DNA of 64,000 bases from Methylothermaceae bacteria B42 (GCA_001566965.1 LSNW01000014.1:164733-228732), one strand, 5' to 3'; counted from the first letter of the stretch, positions 1-9,637 are shown. Made by a program: numbers and translations. The notes: generated by a model from the letters alone, not told the origin.

Positions 1-29
1 CGGATGTTGGTGGCCTGGATGACCGCCAT
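1..29 (-). CDS. pstB: Start of phosphate ABC transporter ATPase (partial)
   Basis: Only the first ten codons are in the window. Read on the minus strand, an ATG at 29 follows a GAGGG ribosome site six bases upstream and gives MAVIQATNIR, which resembles the opening of PstB ATPases just before the conserved aromatic/Gly stretch. It lies 92 bp after pstA, where pstB is expected in a pst operon. The call rests mostly on position, because too little protein is visible to prove the family. PhoU would be the main alternative. Confidence 0.45.
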
Positions 30-121
30 CAAGCCCTCAGGGATGAGTTCACGGCGTTCCGTAGAAGGAAGGCCGGAACACTTCAGAATATCCAACCACC
101 AAATTGTTGATCATGAAAAAA

Positions 122-1420
122 TCACCAGCGGCGTTCAAAGCGTTTGCGCAGGATAATCGCCAGCGCATTCATTATCAACATAAATACTAAAAGGACAATG
201 ATAGCAGCGGCGGATTTTTCCACAAAACCGCGCTCGGCGCTGTCAGCCCACAGGTAAATTTGTACTGGAAGCACGGTAGCGGGGTCCAGGAAATCTTTGG
301 GGATGTCCACCACAAAGGCCACCATACCGATCATCAATAACGGTGCGGTTTCTCCCAGGGCTTGGGCCAGGCCGATGATAGTGCCGGTGAGCATGCCTGG
401 CATGGACAGGGGTAGCACGTGATCGGTAATCATTTGCATTTTGGAAGCGCCGATACCGAGTGCTGCTTGCCGGATCCACGGGGGAACGGCCTTGAGGGCA
501 GAGCGGCTGGCGATAATGATAATGGGCATGGTTCTCAGGGCCAGCACCAAGCCGCCTACCAAAGGGGTGGAGCGGGGCAAGCCAAAGAAACCGAGAAATA
601 CCGCCAATCCCAACAGGCCGAAGACAATGGAGGGGATCGCCGCTAGGTTGTTGATATTGACTTCAATCAAGTCCACCCAGAAGTTCTTTTTGGGAGCGAA
701 TTCTTCCAGATAAATGGCTGCCGCGACTCCCAAGGGAAAAGAAAGCAACAGGGTAATGATGATGGTGTAAATAGAACCCATCAAGGCGCCTAGAATACCC
801 GCCAATTCCGGTTCCCGGGAGTCTCCGGAAAGGAAAAACAGGGAATTGAAGCGTTTTTCCAGGCGGTTTTCTTCAATTAGCCGCTGAATCCAGGCCAACT
901 GGAAGTCCTTCAAGCGCCGCTGGCTTTCCGGTTCATTGGGATCGATGTAGCCCTTCATAAACATATCGACGTCACTGTGGGCCGGTAGCCAAACAGTTTG
1001 CGTGGTGCCAATCAGATCGGGATTTTTCATGACCATTTGGCGCAGCACGTCAGGGGCGCCGACACTGACGAGCCGGTAGAGAGCGCGTTTCTGGCGTCGG
1101 TTTTTAACCCCGGGAAAGAGCTCTTTTAAAGCACGTTTGACCAACAAACCATAATCCGCCTGGCGCAGGGTATCGGGATCACGGATACCTTCGGGAGAAA
1201 TGACTTCCGGGTCGAAATATATATCCAGAGCGATGAAGCTCTGCCAAAAGGCCTTGTACCCGAGGGAAACAATACTGGCCATCAAGATGACAACCAGGAT
1301 CATGCCGGCAACAACTGCTGATATGCCATAGAGCTTGAGCCGTTTTTCCCGGGCGCGGCGTTTTTTGACCGTGCCGGCAATCAGTTTGGCGGTGGTGACT
1401 TCGTTATTCATATTGTTCAC
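122..1420 (-). CDS. pstA: Phosphate ABC transporter permease PstA, long form
   Basis: Inner-membrane permease of the high-affinity phosphate uptake complex PstSCAB. One membrane helix lies near residues 31-53, followed by an unusual 150-residue soluble, probably periplasmic, region (about 55-205). The ordinary permease core of about 215-432 carries the EAA-type cytoplasmic loop (ALGIGASKMQMITDHVLP, near 320-337). At 432 residues it is well above the roughly 300 of E. coli PstA; the extra region corresponds to the DUF3333-type N-terminal extension known in other proteobacteria. The start overlaps the end of pstC by 17 bp, so the two are translated together. A second ATG at 1411 is equally possible. 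Confidence 0.93.
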   Translation of the reverse strand: MNNMNNEVTTAKLIAGTVKKRRAREKRLKLYGISAVVAGMILVVILMASIVSLGYKAFWQSFIALDIYFDPEVISPEGIRDPDTLRQADYGLLVKRALKELFPGVKNRRQKRALYRLVSVGAPDVLRQMVMKNPDLIGTTQTVWLPAHSDVDMFMKGYIDPNEPESQRRLKDFQLAWIQRLIEENRLEKRFNSLFFLSGDSREPELAGILGALMGSIYTIIITLLLSFPLGVAAAIYLEEFAPKKNFWVDLIEVNINNLAAIPSIVFGLLGLAVFLGFFGLPRSTPLVGGLVLALRTMPIIIIASRSALKAVPPWIRQAALGIGASKMQMITDHVLPLSMPGMLTGTIIGLAQALGETAPLLMIGMVAFVVDIPKDFLDPATVLPVQIYLWADSAERGFVEKSAAAIIVLLVFMLIMNALAIILRKRFERRW

Positions 1421-2786
1421 GGTATTTGCGGACGATATGCAGGGCCAGGACGTTGAGCGCCAGGGTGATTAGGAACAGCACCAAACCCAGGGCGAAGGCC
1501 GCCAGGGTTTTGGGGGAGTCAAATTCCTGGTCGCCCACGAGCAATCCCACGATTTGGGCGGTGATGGTGGTGACCGACTCCAGAGGGTTCAAGGTCAGGT
1601 TGGCGGTCAGGCCGGCGGCCATGACCACAATCATGGTTTCACCAATGGCTCGGGAAACCGCCAGCAGCAATCCGCCGACAATGCCGGGCAGGGCGGCGGG
1701 GATGATGATTTGGGTGATGGTTTCCGCCTGGGTGGCGCCCAGGCCATAGGAGCCGTCGCGCAGGGATTGGGGCACCGCGTTGATAACGTCGTCGGAAAGG
1801 GAAGAAACGAAGGGAATAATCATAATCCCCATCACCAGTCCCGCGCCCAAGGCGCTTTCCGAAGAAATGGGCACGCCAATGTTGGCACCCAGCTCACGCA
1901 AGAAAGGGGCGACGACCAAAGCGGCAAAGAAGCCATAAACGACGGTGGGGATGCCGGCCAGGACTTCCAGCATGGGTTTGGCCAGGGTGCGGACTTTTCT
2001 GGAAGCAAATTCAGAGAGATATATAGCCGCCAACAACCCGATGGGCGCGGCAACGATCATGGCGATAGCCGCAATCAATAGGGTGCCGGTGAGCAGGGGA
2101 ATAAACCCAAACGCACCGGATGAACCTACCTGATCTGGCCGGATGGCCATTTGCGGACTCCAGTGGAGGCCAAACAGAAATTCGGTGACCGGCACGAGTT
2201 TAAAGAACCGCAAGGCTTCAAACAATACGGAAAGCACAATCCCGATAGTGGTAAGGATGGCGATGGTGGAGCTGGTGATCAAGAAAATCTCCAGTAATTT
2301 TTCCACCCGGTTACGGGCCCGAAGCTTGGGGGAGATATGGTGCCGGGCCCAGCTAAGTCCTGCAATAGCGCAGGCCAAGGCAAGGACGAAAAGGCAGCGG
2401 TGGCTTAAACTTTTCAGATACCGGTAATGTTGCGCGGCGGCTTGGGCAAGGGGGTCTTCGGTGGAGGAAAAGGCTTCGTTATAAACCAGGTTGCGCACCT
2501 GGTTCATGAACAGGCCCAACTGCTCTTTGGGGAGCGATTGTATTTCTGGAGGCAGATTGGCGATTACCAGTTGAGAGATCAGCGTGTCATCAAAGATTTG
2601 CCAGATAATTAGCAACACGAGGGCGGGCAGAGCGCACCATAGGGCCGTGTAATAACCGTAATAACGGGGCAGGGAATGCAGATTGCGTACATGTCCACCG
2701 CTGACTGCCCTGGCTTTGGCAACACCCAGATAATAGGCAAAAAAACTAAGCGCGGCGAGCAATAAGATTAAAGTGCTGGTTTGCAT
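1404..2786 (-). CDS. pstC: Phosphate ABC transporter permease PstC, long form
   Basis: Partner permease of PstA. The N-terminus is a membrane helix, followed by further helices and a soluble loop of about 100 residues. The transporter core occupies roughly residues 230-460, with an EAA loop reading SYGLGATQAETITQIIIPAALPGI in two parts. At 460 residues it is longer than E. coli PstC (about 320), matching the long-form PstA next door; such long C/A pairs occur together in many proteobacteria. It sits between pstS, 120 bp upstream, and pstA, which overlaps its end. Confidence 0.93.
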   Translation of the reverse strand: MQTSTLILLLAALSFFAYYLGVAKARAVSGGHVRNLHSLPRYYGYYTALWCALPALVLLIIWQIFDDTLISQLVIANLPPEIQSLPKEQLGLFMNQVRNLVYNEAFSSTEDPLAQAAAQHYRYLKSLSHRCLFVLALACAIAGLSWARHHISPKLRARNRVEKLLEIFLITSSTIAILTTIGIVLSVLFEALRFFKLVPVTEFLFGLHWSPQMAIRPDQVGSSGAFGFIPLLTGTLLIAAIAMIVAAPIGLLAAIYLSEFASRKVRTLAKPMLEVLAGIPTVVYGFFAALVVAPFLRELGANIGVPISSESALGAGLVMGIMIIPFVSSLSDDVINAVPQSLRDGSYGLGATQAETITQIIIPAALPGIVGGLLLAVSRAIGETMIVVMAAGLTANLTLNPLESVTTITAQIVGLLVGDQEFDSPKTLAAFALGLVLFLITLALNVLALHIVRKYREQYE

Positions 2787-2906
2787 ATTCCGTCCGTCAA
2801 TAACCTACAACCTGCTTTGTTTGTACAAGCAGTTTAGAAACGTATTTAGCGGGCGAGTGTTCATGGCACTGGCCCGCCATTTTACACGGTTTTTGTCTCG
2901 CGGGAT

Positions 2907-3947
2907 TTACAGGGACTTTAACGGGATTAGTTTCAAGGCGATCTTACGATAGTGCATGCGCTCTTCTTCCGGCATGGGAATCAGGCCCTTGTCGGTCAGG
3001 TAGCCTTCTTCTCCCCAGGCTTTCTCGCTGGTATATTCCTGCAAGAATTCCTTGATGCCCGGGATAACCCCCACATGGGCTTTTTTGACATAGATGAAAA
3101 GCGGGCGGGAAACGGGATAAGTTCCATCAGCGATATTTTCAAAAGTCGGCTCCACGCCGTTGACAGTCGCGCCAGCCACCAGATCGATGTTTTGGTCCAG
3201 AAAACTGAAGCCGAAGATTCCCAGGGTAGTGGGGTCGGCTTCCAGCTTGCGGACAATCAACGTATCGTTTTCCCCCGCTTCGATGTACGCGCCATCTTCG
3301 CGGATGGTATGGCAGATTTCCTTGAACTTATGCTTGTCTTCTTTTTTGATGGCCTTGATCCAGTCAAAGGTTTTACAGCCTCCTTCCATTGCCAGCTCGA
3401 CAAAAGCATCGCGGGTGCCCGAAGTGGGTGGCGGACCATATACCCGAATCACTTGGTTGGGCAGCTTAGGATCTATTTGATTCCATTTTTGATAAGGGTT
3501 GGGAATCAGTTTGTTGCCACCTTTGGGGTCAGGCACTTTTTTTGCCAGTGCCAACCAGACTTGCTCTAGCGTCAGATTCCAAGGTTTGGCTTTGCGTGAG
3601 TAAGCGATGACAATGCCATCGTAGCCAATTTTAATCTCAACAATGTCTTTCACTCCATTTTTTTGGCAACGTTCGAATTCCGATGGCTTGATCCGGCGGG
3701 AAGCGTCCTCGATATCGGGATGTTTGACCCCAACCCCTTCGCAAAAAAGCTTCATCCCACCACCAGTACCGGTGGATTCTACCTTGGGAGTAGGGAACTT
3801 GGTGGCTTTGCCAAAGTGTTCGGCCACAGTGGTGGTGAAAGGATAAACCGTCGAAGAGCCGACCGCGTAGATGTAATCTCTTCCGGCAGCCTGGAGGTTG
3901 AAGGCCAGCGCAGCCAGCAGAATTAAGGAGAATCCTGACCATTTCAT
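2907..3947 (-). CDS. pstS: Periplasmic phosphate-binding protein
   Basis: Captures phosphate in the periplasm and delivers it to PstC/PstA. The first 21 or so residues form a Sec signal peptide with a likely cut after LQAAG. The mature start YIYAVGSSTVYPF contains the GSSTVYPF phosphate-loop motif, STGTGGGMKLFC follows, and SGTRDAF provides another binding loop. At 346 residues it is of normal size. It is first gene of pstS-pstC-pstA-pstB and has a Pho box about 70-90 bp upstream, so induction under phosphate limitation is inferred. Confidence 0.94.
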   Translation of the reverse strand: MKWSGFSLILLAALAFNLQAAGRDYIYAVGSSTVYPFTTTVAEHFGKATKFPTPKVESTGTGGGMKLFCEGVGVKHPDIEDASRRIKPSEFERCQKNGVKDIVEIKIGYDGIVIAYSRKAKPWNLTLEQVWLALAKKVPDPKGGNKLIPNPYQKWNQIDPKLPNQVIRVYGPPPTSGTRDAFVELAMEGGCKTFDWIKAIKKEDKHKFKEICHTIREDGAYIEAGENDTLIVRKLEADPTTLGIFGFSFLDQNIDLVAGATVNGVEPTFENIADGTYPVSRPLFIYVKKAHVGVIPGIKEFLQEYTSEKAWGEEGYLTDKGLIPMPEEERMHYRKIALKLIPLKSL

Positions 3948-3999
3948 AGGTGCTTTCCTCTTAAGTTCAACAATAAGAAATCATGCACAACAATAAGGA

Positions 4000-4034
4000 T
4001 TTATAACACGAAAAATGTTACGGCAATGTGACAA
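4000..4034 (-). promoter_or_regulatory. Pho box and -10 element of the pst operon
   Basis: On the minus strand the 18-mer TTGTCACATTGCCGTAAC (4017-4034) matches the two 7-bp direct repeats of the PhoB site separated by four bases: five of seven and about four of seven positions. Eleven bases downstream is TATAAA (4000-4005), the spacing seen when a Pho box replaces the -35 element. The rest of the 327-bp gap between pstS and the GH114 gene is AT-rich and shows no other gene. Confidence 0.7.
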
Positions 4035-4274
4035 GGCGATGGAATTTATCCTGATTGGCATGGAATGCCGTTGTTTTAATAAACAGAAAGTTTAAAAAAA
4101 GAAAATAATCCTCTCCGCTCAGCTTGTATTCATGTTTCTTGTTTCGTGTTAGATTTATTTTTTCTGGGGGCGTGGTATTTTTTGTCAAAAAACGTTAACT
4201 TGCTCGCAACACCTTTTCGGGTGAACGACTAGGATGTCCCATGGATGAAACGAAAAATATGATGGAGGTTATGG

Positions 4275-6041
4275 ATGAAGCAATGGGATCGAAAGCTATG
4301 GATGGTGATTGGATTTGTGAGCTTTTTTAGTGGATGCTCATTGGCGGAGGTAAAGGATTTACAAGCAGTCAGGTGGGGTTCAGAGATCGTTTTCAGAGCT
4401 CAATTTAGCCCACAACATTCCCATAAGCAGGTTTTTATCGATGCCGATGGCGATACCTCGACAGGCTATCCGGTGGGCGGTATCGGCGCTGATTACTTGA
4501 TTGAAGATGATTGGTTTTACCGGTATCAGGGAAGGGGCTGGCGCTGGGATTTTATAGCGGAAGTTCCCATGTCCGAAAATAATGGTCAATCTGTTTGGCG
4601 GGTTCCTGCCAAGCTAATCTTTCCGTCCGGGCCGCTATCAATAATTTTTTCGGGTATCGACGACTGGGATTCGCCTGAGCTTTCTTCCGTAATCCGCAGC
4701 GGTGAGGCGGTGCTGGTCAGCCATGCGTTGACGCCTTACCAAATGCGAACCCGGCGAGGGAGCGAAAGCGATCAAGGTTTGGATGCCCTGGCCACTAAGG
4801 ATCAGTCGGGTACCCAGGATAAGTGGGATGACTATATCGAATTCTATCCCGGTGATAAGGGTTACGCGGGCCAGTTCTATTTGAGGCTGCCCAAAGAGGT
4901 TAAGGCACGGGATATTATTCACCTCAAGGTCGTCACTAATTACCGGGGCGAACGCAAGAAATACCAGCGCTGGATCTGGAAAATCTATGACTTCAAAGAA
5001 AGTCGTTGGCAAATCATAGGAGATAATGGCAGGGCGCCCAATTGGCACTGGAAGTCGTTCACTTTCCCGGTGAACGGCACCCCCTCTCATTACTTCGCTT
5101 CAAACGGCCTCGCTAAACTGCGTTATGAAACCTCAAAAGATGTGGATAACAGCCAGCTGGATTTGCTGAAACTGGTGGTGGATTCCATTTCTTCAGATAC
5201 ACAAGAAGATTCGCCGCAACCTGATCCAGAAGAAGGCTCAACACCTTCACAACCGGAAAATCCAGGTTCAGAAGGAAATGATTCAGAACCACCGCAACCG
5301 CCCGGACTTCCCGGTGAGTCTTCCCGGTGGATTCCCAGGCCAGGCATGAGTTGGCAATGGCAACTCAGCGGTAAGATTGAAACTTCTGTCGATGCCGATA
5401 TCTTTGATGTGGATTTGTTTGATACACCCCGAGAGACCATTGACTTACTCCATGCCAAAGGCAGGAAAGTAGTCTGTTATTTCAGCGCGGGCACCTATGA
5501 GAATTGGCGCCCGGATAAGTCGAAATTTCCTGACGATGTCATTGGCAGACGGTTGGAAGACTGGGAGGGCGAATCCTGGCTGGATATTCGCCAGATAGAT
5601 GTATTGCGGCCGATTTTAGCGGCCAGAATGGATTTGGCGAAAGAAAAGCACTGCGACGGTGTGGAGCCCGACAACGTTGATGGTTACGACAATAAAACTG
5701 GTTTTCCCTTAAAAGCCGAAGACCAAATCCGCTTCAACCGGATGTTGGCGGAAGAAGCCCATAAACGGGGGCTGCCCATTGCGCTTAAAAATGCCCTGGG
5801 ATTGATAGAAGCGTTGGAAGGCCACTTTGATTGGGCGCTTAACGAGCAATGTTTCCAATACGATGAATGTGAAATGTTGCAGCCCTTTCTGGATGCGGGC
5901 AAGGCAGTATTGGGCGTTTCCTATGTGAGTAAAGGCAAGGCTGGTAAGATCTGCCGCAAGGCCAATCAAATGGGTTTCAGCTGGTTGATCAAAAGGTGGG
6001 ATCTGGATGCCTGGCGGATGGATTGCCGGAATTATGATTAA
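4275..6041 (+). CDS. Secreted GH114-type (endo-alpha-1,4-polygalactosaminidase-like) lipoprotein
   Basis: Likely cleaves an amino-sugar polysaccharide outside the cell. The signal peptide ends in a lipobox-like FSGC at residues 17-20. Residues 30-310 form a beta-rich domain with a Ca-site-like DADGDTSTGYP segment. Residues 315-345 are a Pro/Glu/Ser linker. Residues 346-588 match the GH114/TM1410-like barrel: CYFSAGTYENWRPD, the acidic cluster DGVEPDNVDGYD, then ALKNALG and WALNEQCFQYDEC. The ATG at 4275 is chosen because GGAGG lies six bases upstream; another ATG at 4271 is out of frame. It is transcribed away from pstS. Substrate is inferred from family only. Confidence 0.8.
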   Translation: MKQWDRKLWMVIGFVSFFSGCSLAEVKDLQAVRWGSEIVFRAQFSPQHSHKQVFIDADGDTSTGYPVGGIGADYLIEDDWFYRYQGRGWRWDFIAEVPMSENNGQSVWRVPAKLIFPSGPLSIIFSGIDDWDSPELSSVIRSGEAVLVSHALTPYQMRTRRGSESDQGLDALATKDQSGTQDKWDDYIEFYPGDKGYAGQFYLRLPKEVKARDIIHLKVVTNYRGERKKYQRWIWKIYDFKESRWQIIGDNGRAPNWHWKSFTFPVNGTPSHYFASNGLAKLRYETSKDVDNSQLDLLKLVVDSISSDTQEDSPQPDPEEGSTPSQPENPGSEGNDSEPPQPPGLPGESSRWIPRPGMSWQWQLSGKIETSVDADIFDVDLFDTPRETIDLLHAKGRKVVCYFSAGTYENWRPDKSKFPDDVIGRRLEDWEGESWLDIRQIDVLRPILAARMDLAKEKHCDGVEPDNVDGYDNKTGFPLKAEDQIRFNRMLAEEAHKRGLPIALKNALGLIEALEGHFDWALNEQCFQYDECEMLQPFLDAGKAVLGVSYVSKGKAGKICRKANQMGFSWLIKRWDLDAWRMDCRNYD

Positions 6042-6043
6042 AA

Positions 6044-6164
6044 GCCCATCCCTGCATCACAGAGGCTGCCGCCTTATGTTCAGACTTGTAGCCTCCATGT
6101 GGCTATCCAATTGAGGTAGGGTGCGCTTTGCGCACCATGGGTTGGTGTATGGAATGCACCCTAC
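6044..6164. repeat. Palindromic intergenic repeat cluster
   Basis: Several inverted repeats are packed after the GH114 gene. AGCC/GGCT surrounds TCCATGT near 6090-6104. GGTGCGC-TTT-GCGCACC is at 6120-6136. An outer pair, GTAGGGTGC (6116-6124) and GCACCCTAC (6156-6164), encloses it. The first part (6044-6072, beginning GCCCATCCCTGCATC) closely resembles 52385-52414 near purE, so it belongs to a dispersed family. It may also act as a bidirectional terminator between the converging GH114 and psiE genes. Confidence 0.6.
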
Positions 6165-6171
6165 TGGTGGA

Positions 6172-6633
6172 CTATTCAGCAGGCTCATTTCCCTTAATGG
6201 ATTTGGCGATGACTCTTTCCCGTTGATAAACCAGCACCGCGGAGGTCCGCAAAGCAGCCAGCACCAACAGTAATGCGCTGAGGGAAAGAATCAATTCCAC
6301 CGTCAATTGCTGCCTGAAAAGCCCGATCATGATGTCCCTGAGCACGGAAACGATCGCGGCGTCGGTAATGAAAGTCAGCCGCAGCCGGTGGACATGGAAA
6401 TATTCCGCGAGGGAACGGGACAGTTCTATCAACACGAACAGCGACAGCACATCGGTAATCAAATCAATGTAACTGCCTGTTACCGTGCCTTGTTGAAGCA
6501 GGGGGTAGAGGTGCAGGAAAAGTTTGCCGGTACCCAGCAAAATAGCCAGGGACAAAAAACCCAGCATGAGGGCGAAAATAATATCGGTAAAGCGAAAAAA
6601 ATAGCGCAGGGCTATTTGACTGAATCCCTTCAA
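6172..6633 (-). CDS. psiE: PsiE-family membrane protein
   Basis: A 153-residue protein with four predicted membrane helices and short charged loops, matching the phosphate-starvation-inducible PsiE family in length and layout (FTDIIFALMLGFLSLAILL, then LITDVLSLFVLIELSRSLAEYF). Molecular role is unknown even in E. coli. Its ATG overlaps the pepN stop by four bases (ATGA), so it is probably translated with pepN. No Pho box was seen directly in front of it, so phosphate control is not shown here despite the family name. Confidence 0.75.
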   Translation of the reverse strand: MKGFSQIALRYFFRFTDIIFALMLGFLSLAILLGTGKLFLHLYPLLQQGTVTGSYIDLITDVLSLFVLIELSRSLAEYFHVHRLRLTFITDAAIVSVLRDIMIGLFRQQLTVELILSLSALLLVLAALRTSAVLVYQRERVIAKSIKGNEPAE

Positions 6634-9272
6634 CCTTCCAACGCCTTGTCCACAATTTCAAACAAATCTCTCGACAACTCGGGCGCCTGGCGAATCCTTT
6701 GCAATTGTTCCCGCATGAGCTGTTGACGGGTTGGATCATAGCGTTGCCAGGATGCCAGCGGTGTTGCCAGGCGGGCGGCGACTTGGGGATTGATGCGATC
6801 GAGCTTGAGCAGGTAATCAGTGAATAGCCGGTAGCCGCTGCCGTCAATAGCGTGAAAGTGAATCGGGTTTTGGCGGGAGAAAACCCCTAGAACCGCCCGC
6901 ACCCGATTGGGGTTTTTCAGATCAAAATCTCGGTGGGCAAGCAGTGTCTTAATCCGCGCCAATGCGCCAGGCAAGGGAGAGCCTGCTTGGATGGCAAACC
7001 ACTTGTCAATGACCAGCGCCTCATCTCGCCATTGTTGATAAAAGCTTTCCAGGCAGGTTTCTTGCTGGGGATGAGGATGATGGGCGATGGACTTGAGGGC
7101 TGCCAGTTGATCGGTCATATTTCTAGCCTGCTGAAACTGCGCCAAGGCAAGCTGCTGGGTCGCCGGGGTAGCTAATGTGGCCAGATAACCCAAACAGGCG
7201 TTTTTGAGCCGCCTGCGGCCTATGGCAACCGCATCGGTATGCAAGGCTTGCTCCGGTGAGTGATGGTTTTGGTAACAGCTGAGAAAATCCTCTTCCAGCA
7301 TCTTTGCAAGAAATTGCCGGGTGCCTTCGCGGGAATGGAAAATACCTTCCACATCAATCACTTCCATTTGCTCCGCCAGATAGTCATATTCCGGCAGCGT
7401 CAACAGTAATGCAGTGTAGGACAGATCGTCCAGGGGGGATTGAAGGAGCAATTGCCTGCCTTCCACCAGACGTGGATCTTTTGCCGGTTGGCGTTGACCT
7501 ACTTGTTGCAAAATCAATTGCGAGGCCAAAATTTGGCCGGCATCCCAACGATTAAAAGTATCGGTGTCATGACGCCAGAGGAAATACCAGTCTTCCAAAG
7601 GACGCTGCATATGCAGTTTAACCGGCGCGGAAAAGCCACGCAGTATCGATACGACCGGGAATTTGGGGATATTGATGAATTGAAAGGATTGTTCCGGTTC
7701 GGTCAACGTCAATACCCGGCAGGTGCCGCCTGCGGTTTGTTCGCCGGCTAATTGCAGGGGAATTTCCATGCCATCCGGATCGAGCAAGCCCAAACGCAGG
7801 GGAATGGGCAGAGGTTTTTTGTGGGGCTGGCCCGGCGTGGGCGGGCAGGATTGCCGGCAATAAAGGGTCAGAGTTTGAGTTTCTGAATCGTAATTGGTGT
7901 CGATGGATACATTGGGCGTGCCGGCTTGAGTGTACCAGCGCATGAACTGGGATAGATCGGTTTGGTTGGCGTCCGCCATCGCCTGCACGAAATCCTCGCA
8001 AGTAATCGCGTGGCCGTCATGACGCTCGAAATAAAGGTCCATGCCTCGGCGAAAGCCTGCTTCGCCTAGGAGGGTATGGAGCAGCCGCACCACTTCGGCG
8101 CCTTTTTCATATACCGTCATGGTATAGAAGTTGTTGATTTCCAGATAGGAATCGGGACGCACGGGATGGGCCAGGGGGCCTTCGTCTTCGGGAAATTGAC
8201 GGGTGCGCAAAAGATTGACGTCCTCAATCCGGCGTACCGCGGGCGAACCCTCATCGGCGCTGAATTGCTGTTCGCGGAAGACGGTGAGCCCTTCCTTCAA
8301 GCTCAATTGAAACCAGTCGCGGAGGGTGATCCGGTTGCCGGTCCAGTTGTGGAAGTATTCGTGGCCCACCACCGCCAGAATATGTTCATAATCGTCATCG
8401 GTGGCGGTTTCGGGCCGGGCCAATATGTATTGGGTATTGAAAAGGTTGAGGCCCTTGTTTTCCATGGCTCCCATGTTGAAATGGCTGACCGCGACGATCA
8501 TGTAACGGTCCAGGTCATATTCACGGCCGTATTTAAGTTCGTCCCAGCGCATGGCCCGTTTGAGGCTGTCCATGGCATGGGCACATTTGTTCAGATCCTG
8601 GCTTTCCACGTAGATTTCCAGGAGAGCCTCGCGCCCGGACTGGGTGGTAAAGGTATCGGTGACTTTTTCCAGATCGCCCGCCACCAGGGCGAATAGATAA
8701 CTGGGTTTGGGAAAAGGATCGTGCCAGAGGGCGTAATGCCTGCCATCTTCCAGATCGCCTTGTTTCTCAAGATTGCCGTTGGCCAGCAGCACCGGATAGC
8801 GTTTTTTATCCGCCCGCAGGGTGACGGTATAACGGGCCATCACATCGGGGCGGTCTGGGAAAAAGGTGATTCGGCGGAAACCTTCCGCCTCGCACTGGGT
8901 GCAAAGAATATCATGGGAAACGTAAAGCCCTTCCAGGCGAGTGTTCTCCCGGGGGTGAATAACGACTTCGGTTTCCAGAACAAATTGCTCGGGAACATCG
9001 GGTATCACCAGTTTCTCGTCTTCCTGACGATATTGCTGGCCGGTCAACGCCTTGCCATTCATTTTGATGGTGTGTAGTTGCAAGTCCTCACCATTGAGCT
9101 CGAGTGGGGGATTTTTTTCTTGGAGCGCGGGGCTGCGGCGTAGAGACAGTAGACTATGGACTCTGGTATCAACAGGGTCCAGATCAAAGGTTAGCTTTAC
9201 CTCATCCACCAAATAGGCGGGCGGGTGGTAATCTTTCAGGTGAATGGGTTTTGCAGTCACTTCACGAGTCAT
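6630..9272 (-). CDS. pepN: Aminopeptidase N (M1 family)
   Basis: Zinc aminopeptidase that trims N-terminal residues from peptides in the cytoplasm. The exopeptidase motif GAMEN is at about 268-272 and the zinc motif HEYFH at about 304-308, followed by the NWTGNR segment typical of bacterial PepN. Length (880 residues) fits E. coli PepN (870). The ATG at 9272 is chosen because GGAGGG stands just before it; a GTG at 9287 has no ribosome site. The start overlaps the end of the DUF423 gene by 11 bp. Confidence 0.95.
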   Translation of the reverse strand: MTREVTAKPIHLKDYHPPAYLVDEVKLTFDLDPVDTRVHSLLSLRRSPALQEKNPPLELNGEDLQLHTIKMNGKALTGQQYRQEDEKLVIPDVPEQFVLETEVVIHPRENTRLEGLYVSHDILCTQCEAEGFRRITFFPDRPDVMARYTVTLRADKKRYPVLLANGNLEKQGDLEDGRHYALWHDPFPKPSYLFALVAGDLEKVTDTFTTQSGREALLEIYVESQDLNKCAHAMDSLKRAMRWDELKYGREYDLDRYMIVAVSHFNMGAMENKGLNLFNTQYILARPETATDDDYEHILAVVGHEYFHNWTGNRITLRDWFQLSLKEGLTVFREQQFSADEGSPAVRRIEDVNLLRTRQFPEDEGPLAHPVRPDSYLEINNFYTMTVYEKGAEVVRLLHTLLGEAGFRRGMDLYFERHDGHAITCEDFVQAMADANQTDLSQFMRWYTQAGTPNVSIDTNYDSETQTLTLYCRQSCPPTPGQPHKKPLPIPLRLGLLDPDGMEIPLQLAGEQTAGGTCRVLTLTEPEQSFQFINIPKFPVVSILRGFSAPVKLHMQRPLEDWYFLWRHDTDTFNRWDAGQILASQLILQQVGQRQPAKDPRLVEGRQLLLQSPLDDLSYTALLLTLPEYDYLAEQMEVIDVEGIFHSREGTRQFLAKMLEEDFLSCYQNHHSPEQALHTDAVAIGRRRLKNACLGYLATLATPATQQLALAQFQQARNMTDQLAALKSIAHHPHPQQETCLESFYQQWRDEALVIDKWFAIQAGSPLPGALARIKTLLAHRDFDLKNPNRVRAVLGVFSRQNPIHFHAIDGSGYRLFTDYLLKLDRINPQVAARLATPLASWQRYDPTRQQLMREQLQRIRQAPELSRDLFEIVDKALEG

Positions 9273-9633
9273 GGTCCCTCCAAGCACTATAGGCCAGTAA
9301 CCCCCAGGCCGCTATAAATGCCAGGCCGCCCAATGGGGTAATCATTCCCAGCCAGCCGAAGCCAGTCAATACCAGCAGATACAAACTGCCGCTGAATAAA
9401 ACAATGCCGGCAATCATCAACCGGGCGCTCCAATGCCAAGCGGCGGAAGGCCGGGAGTAAAGGGCGATTAATCCCAGCCCCAGCCCGTGCCACATCTGGT
9501 AATTTACCGCAGTATGCCAAACCGAGAGCATGTTGGGGGTTAAAGTCGCTTTCAGAGCGTGAGCGCCAAAGGCACCCGTGACAACTGCCAATCCGGCAAA
9601 TAGTGCCGCAAGGGCAAACAAACGGCTATTCAT
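9262..9633 (-). CDS. DUF423 membrane protein
   Basis: Small inner-membrane protein of 123 residues with four hydrophobic helices. The start MNSRLFALAALFAGLAVVTG followed by AFGAHALK is the signature opening of DUF423 proteins, and WHGLGLGLIAL follows in the second helix. Function is unknown. The frame is open upstream to 9714, but the ATG at 9633 is four bases after the nnrU stop and matches the family start. It overlaps pepN by 11 bp, so nnrU, this gene, pepN and psiE are probably one transcript. Confidence 0.88.
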   Translation of the reverse strand: MNSRLFALAALFAGLAVVTGAFGAHALKATLTPNMLSVWHTAVNYQMWHGLGLGLIALYSRPSAAWHWSARLMIAGIVLFSGSLYLLVLTGFGWLGMITPLGGLAFIAAWGLLAYSAWRDHDS

Positions 9634-9637
9634 CCTA

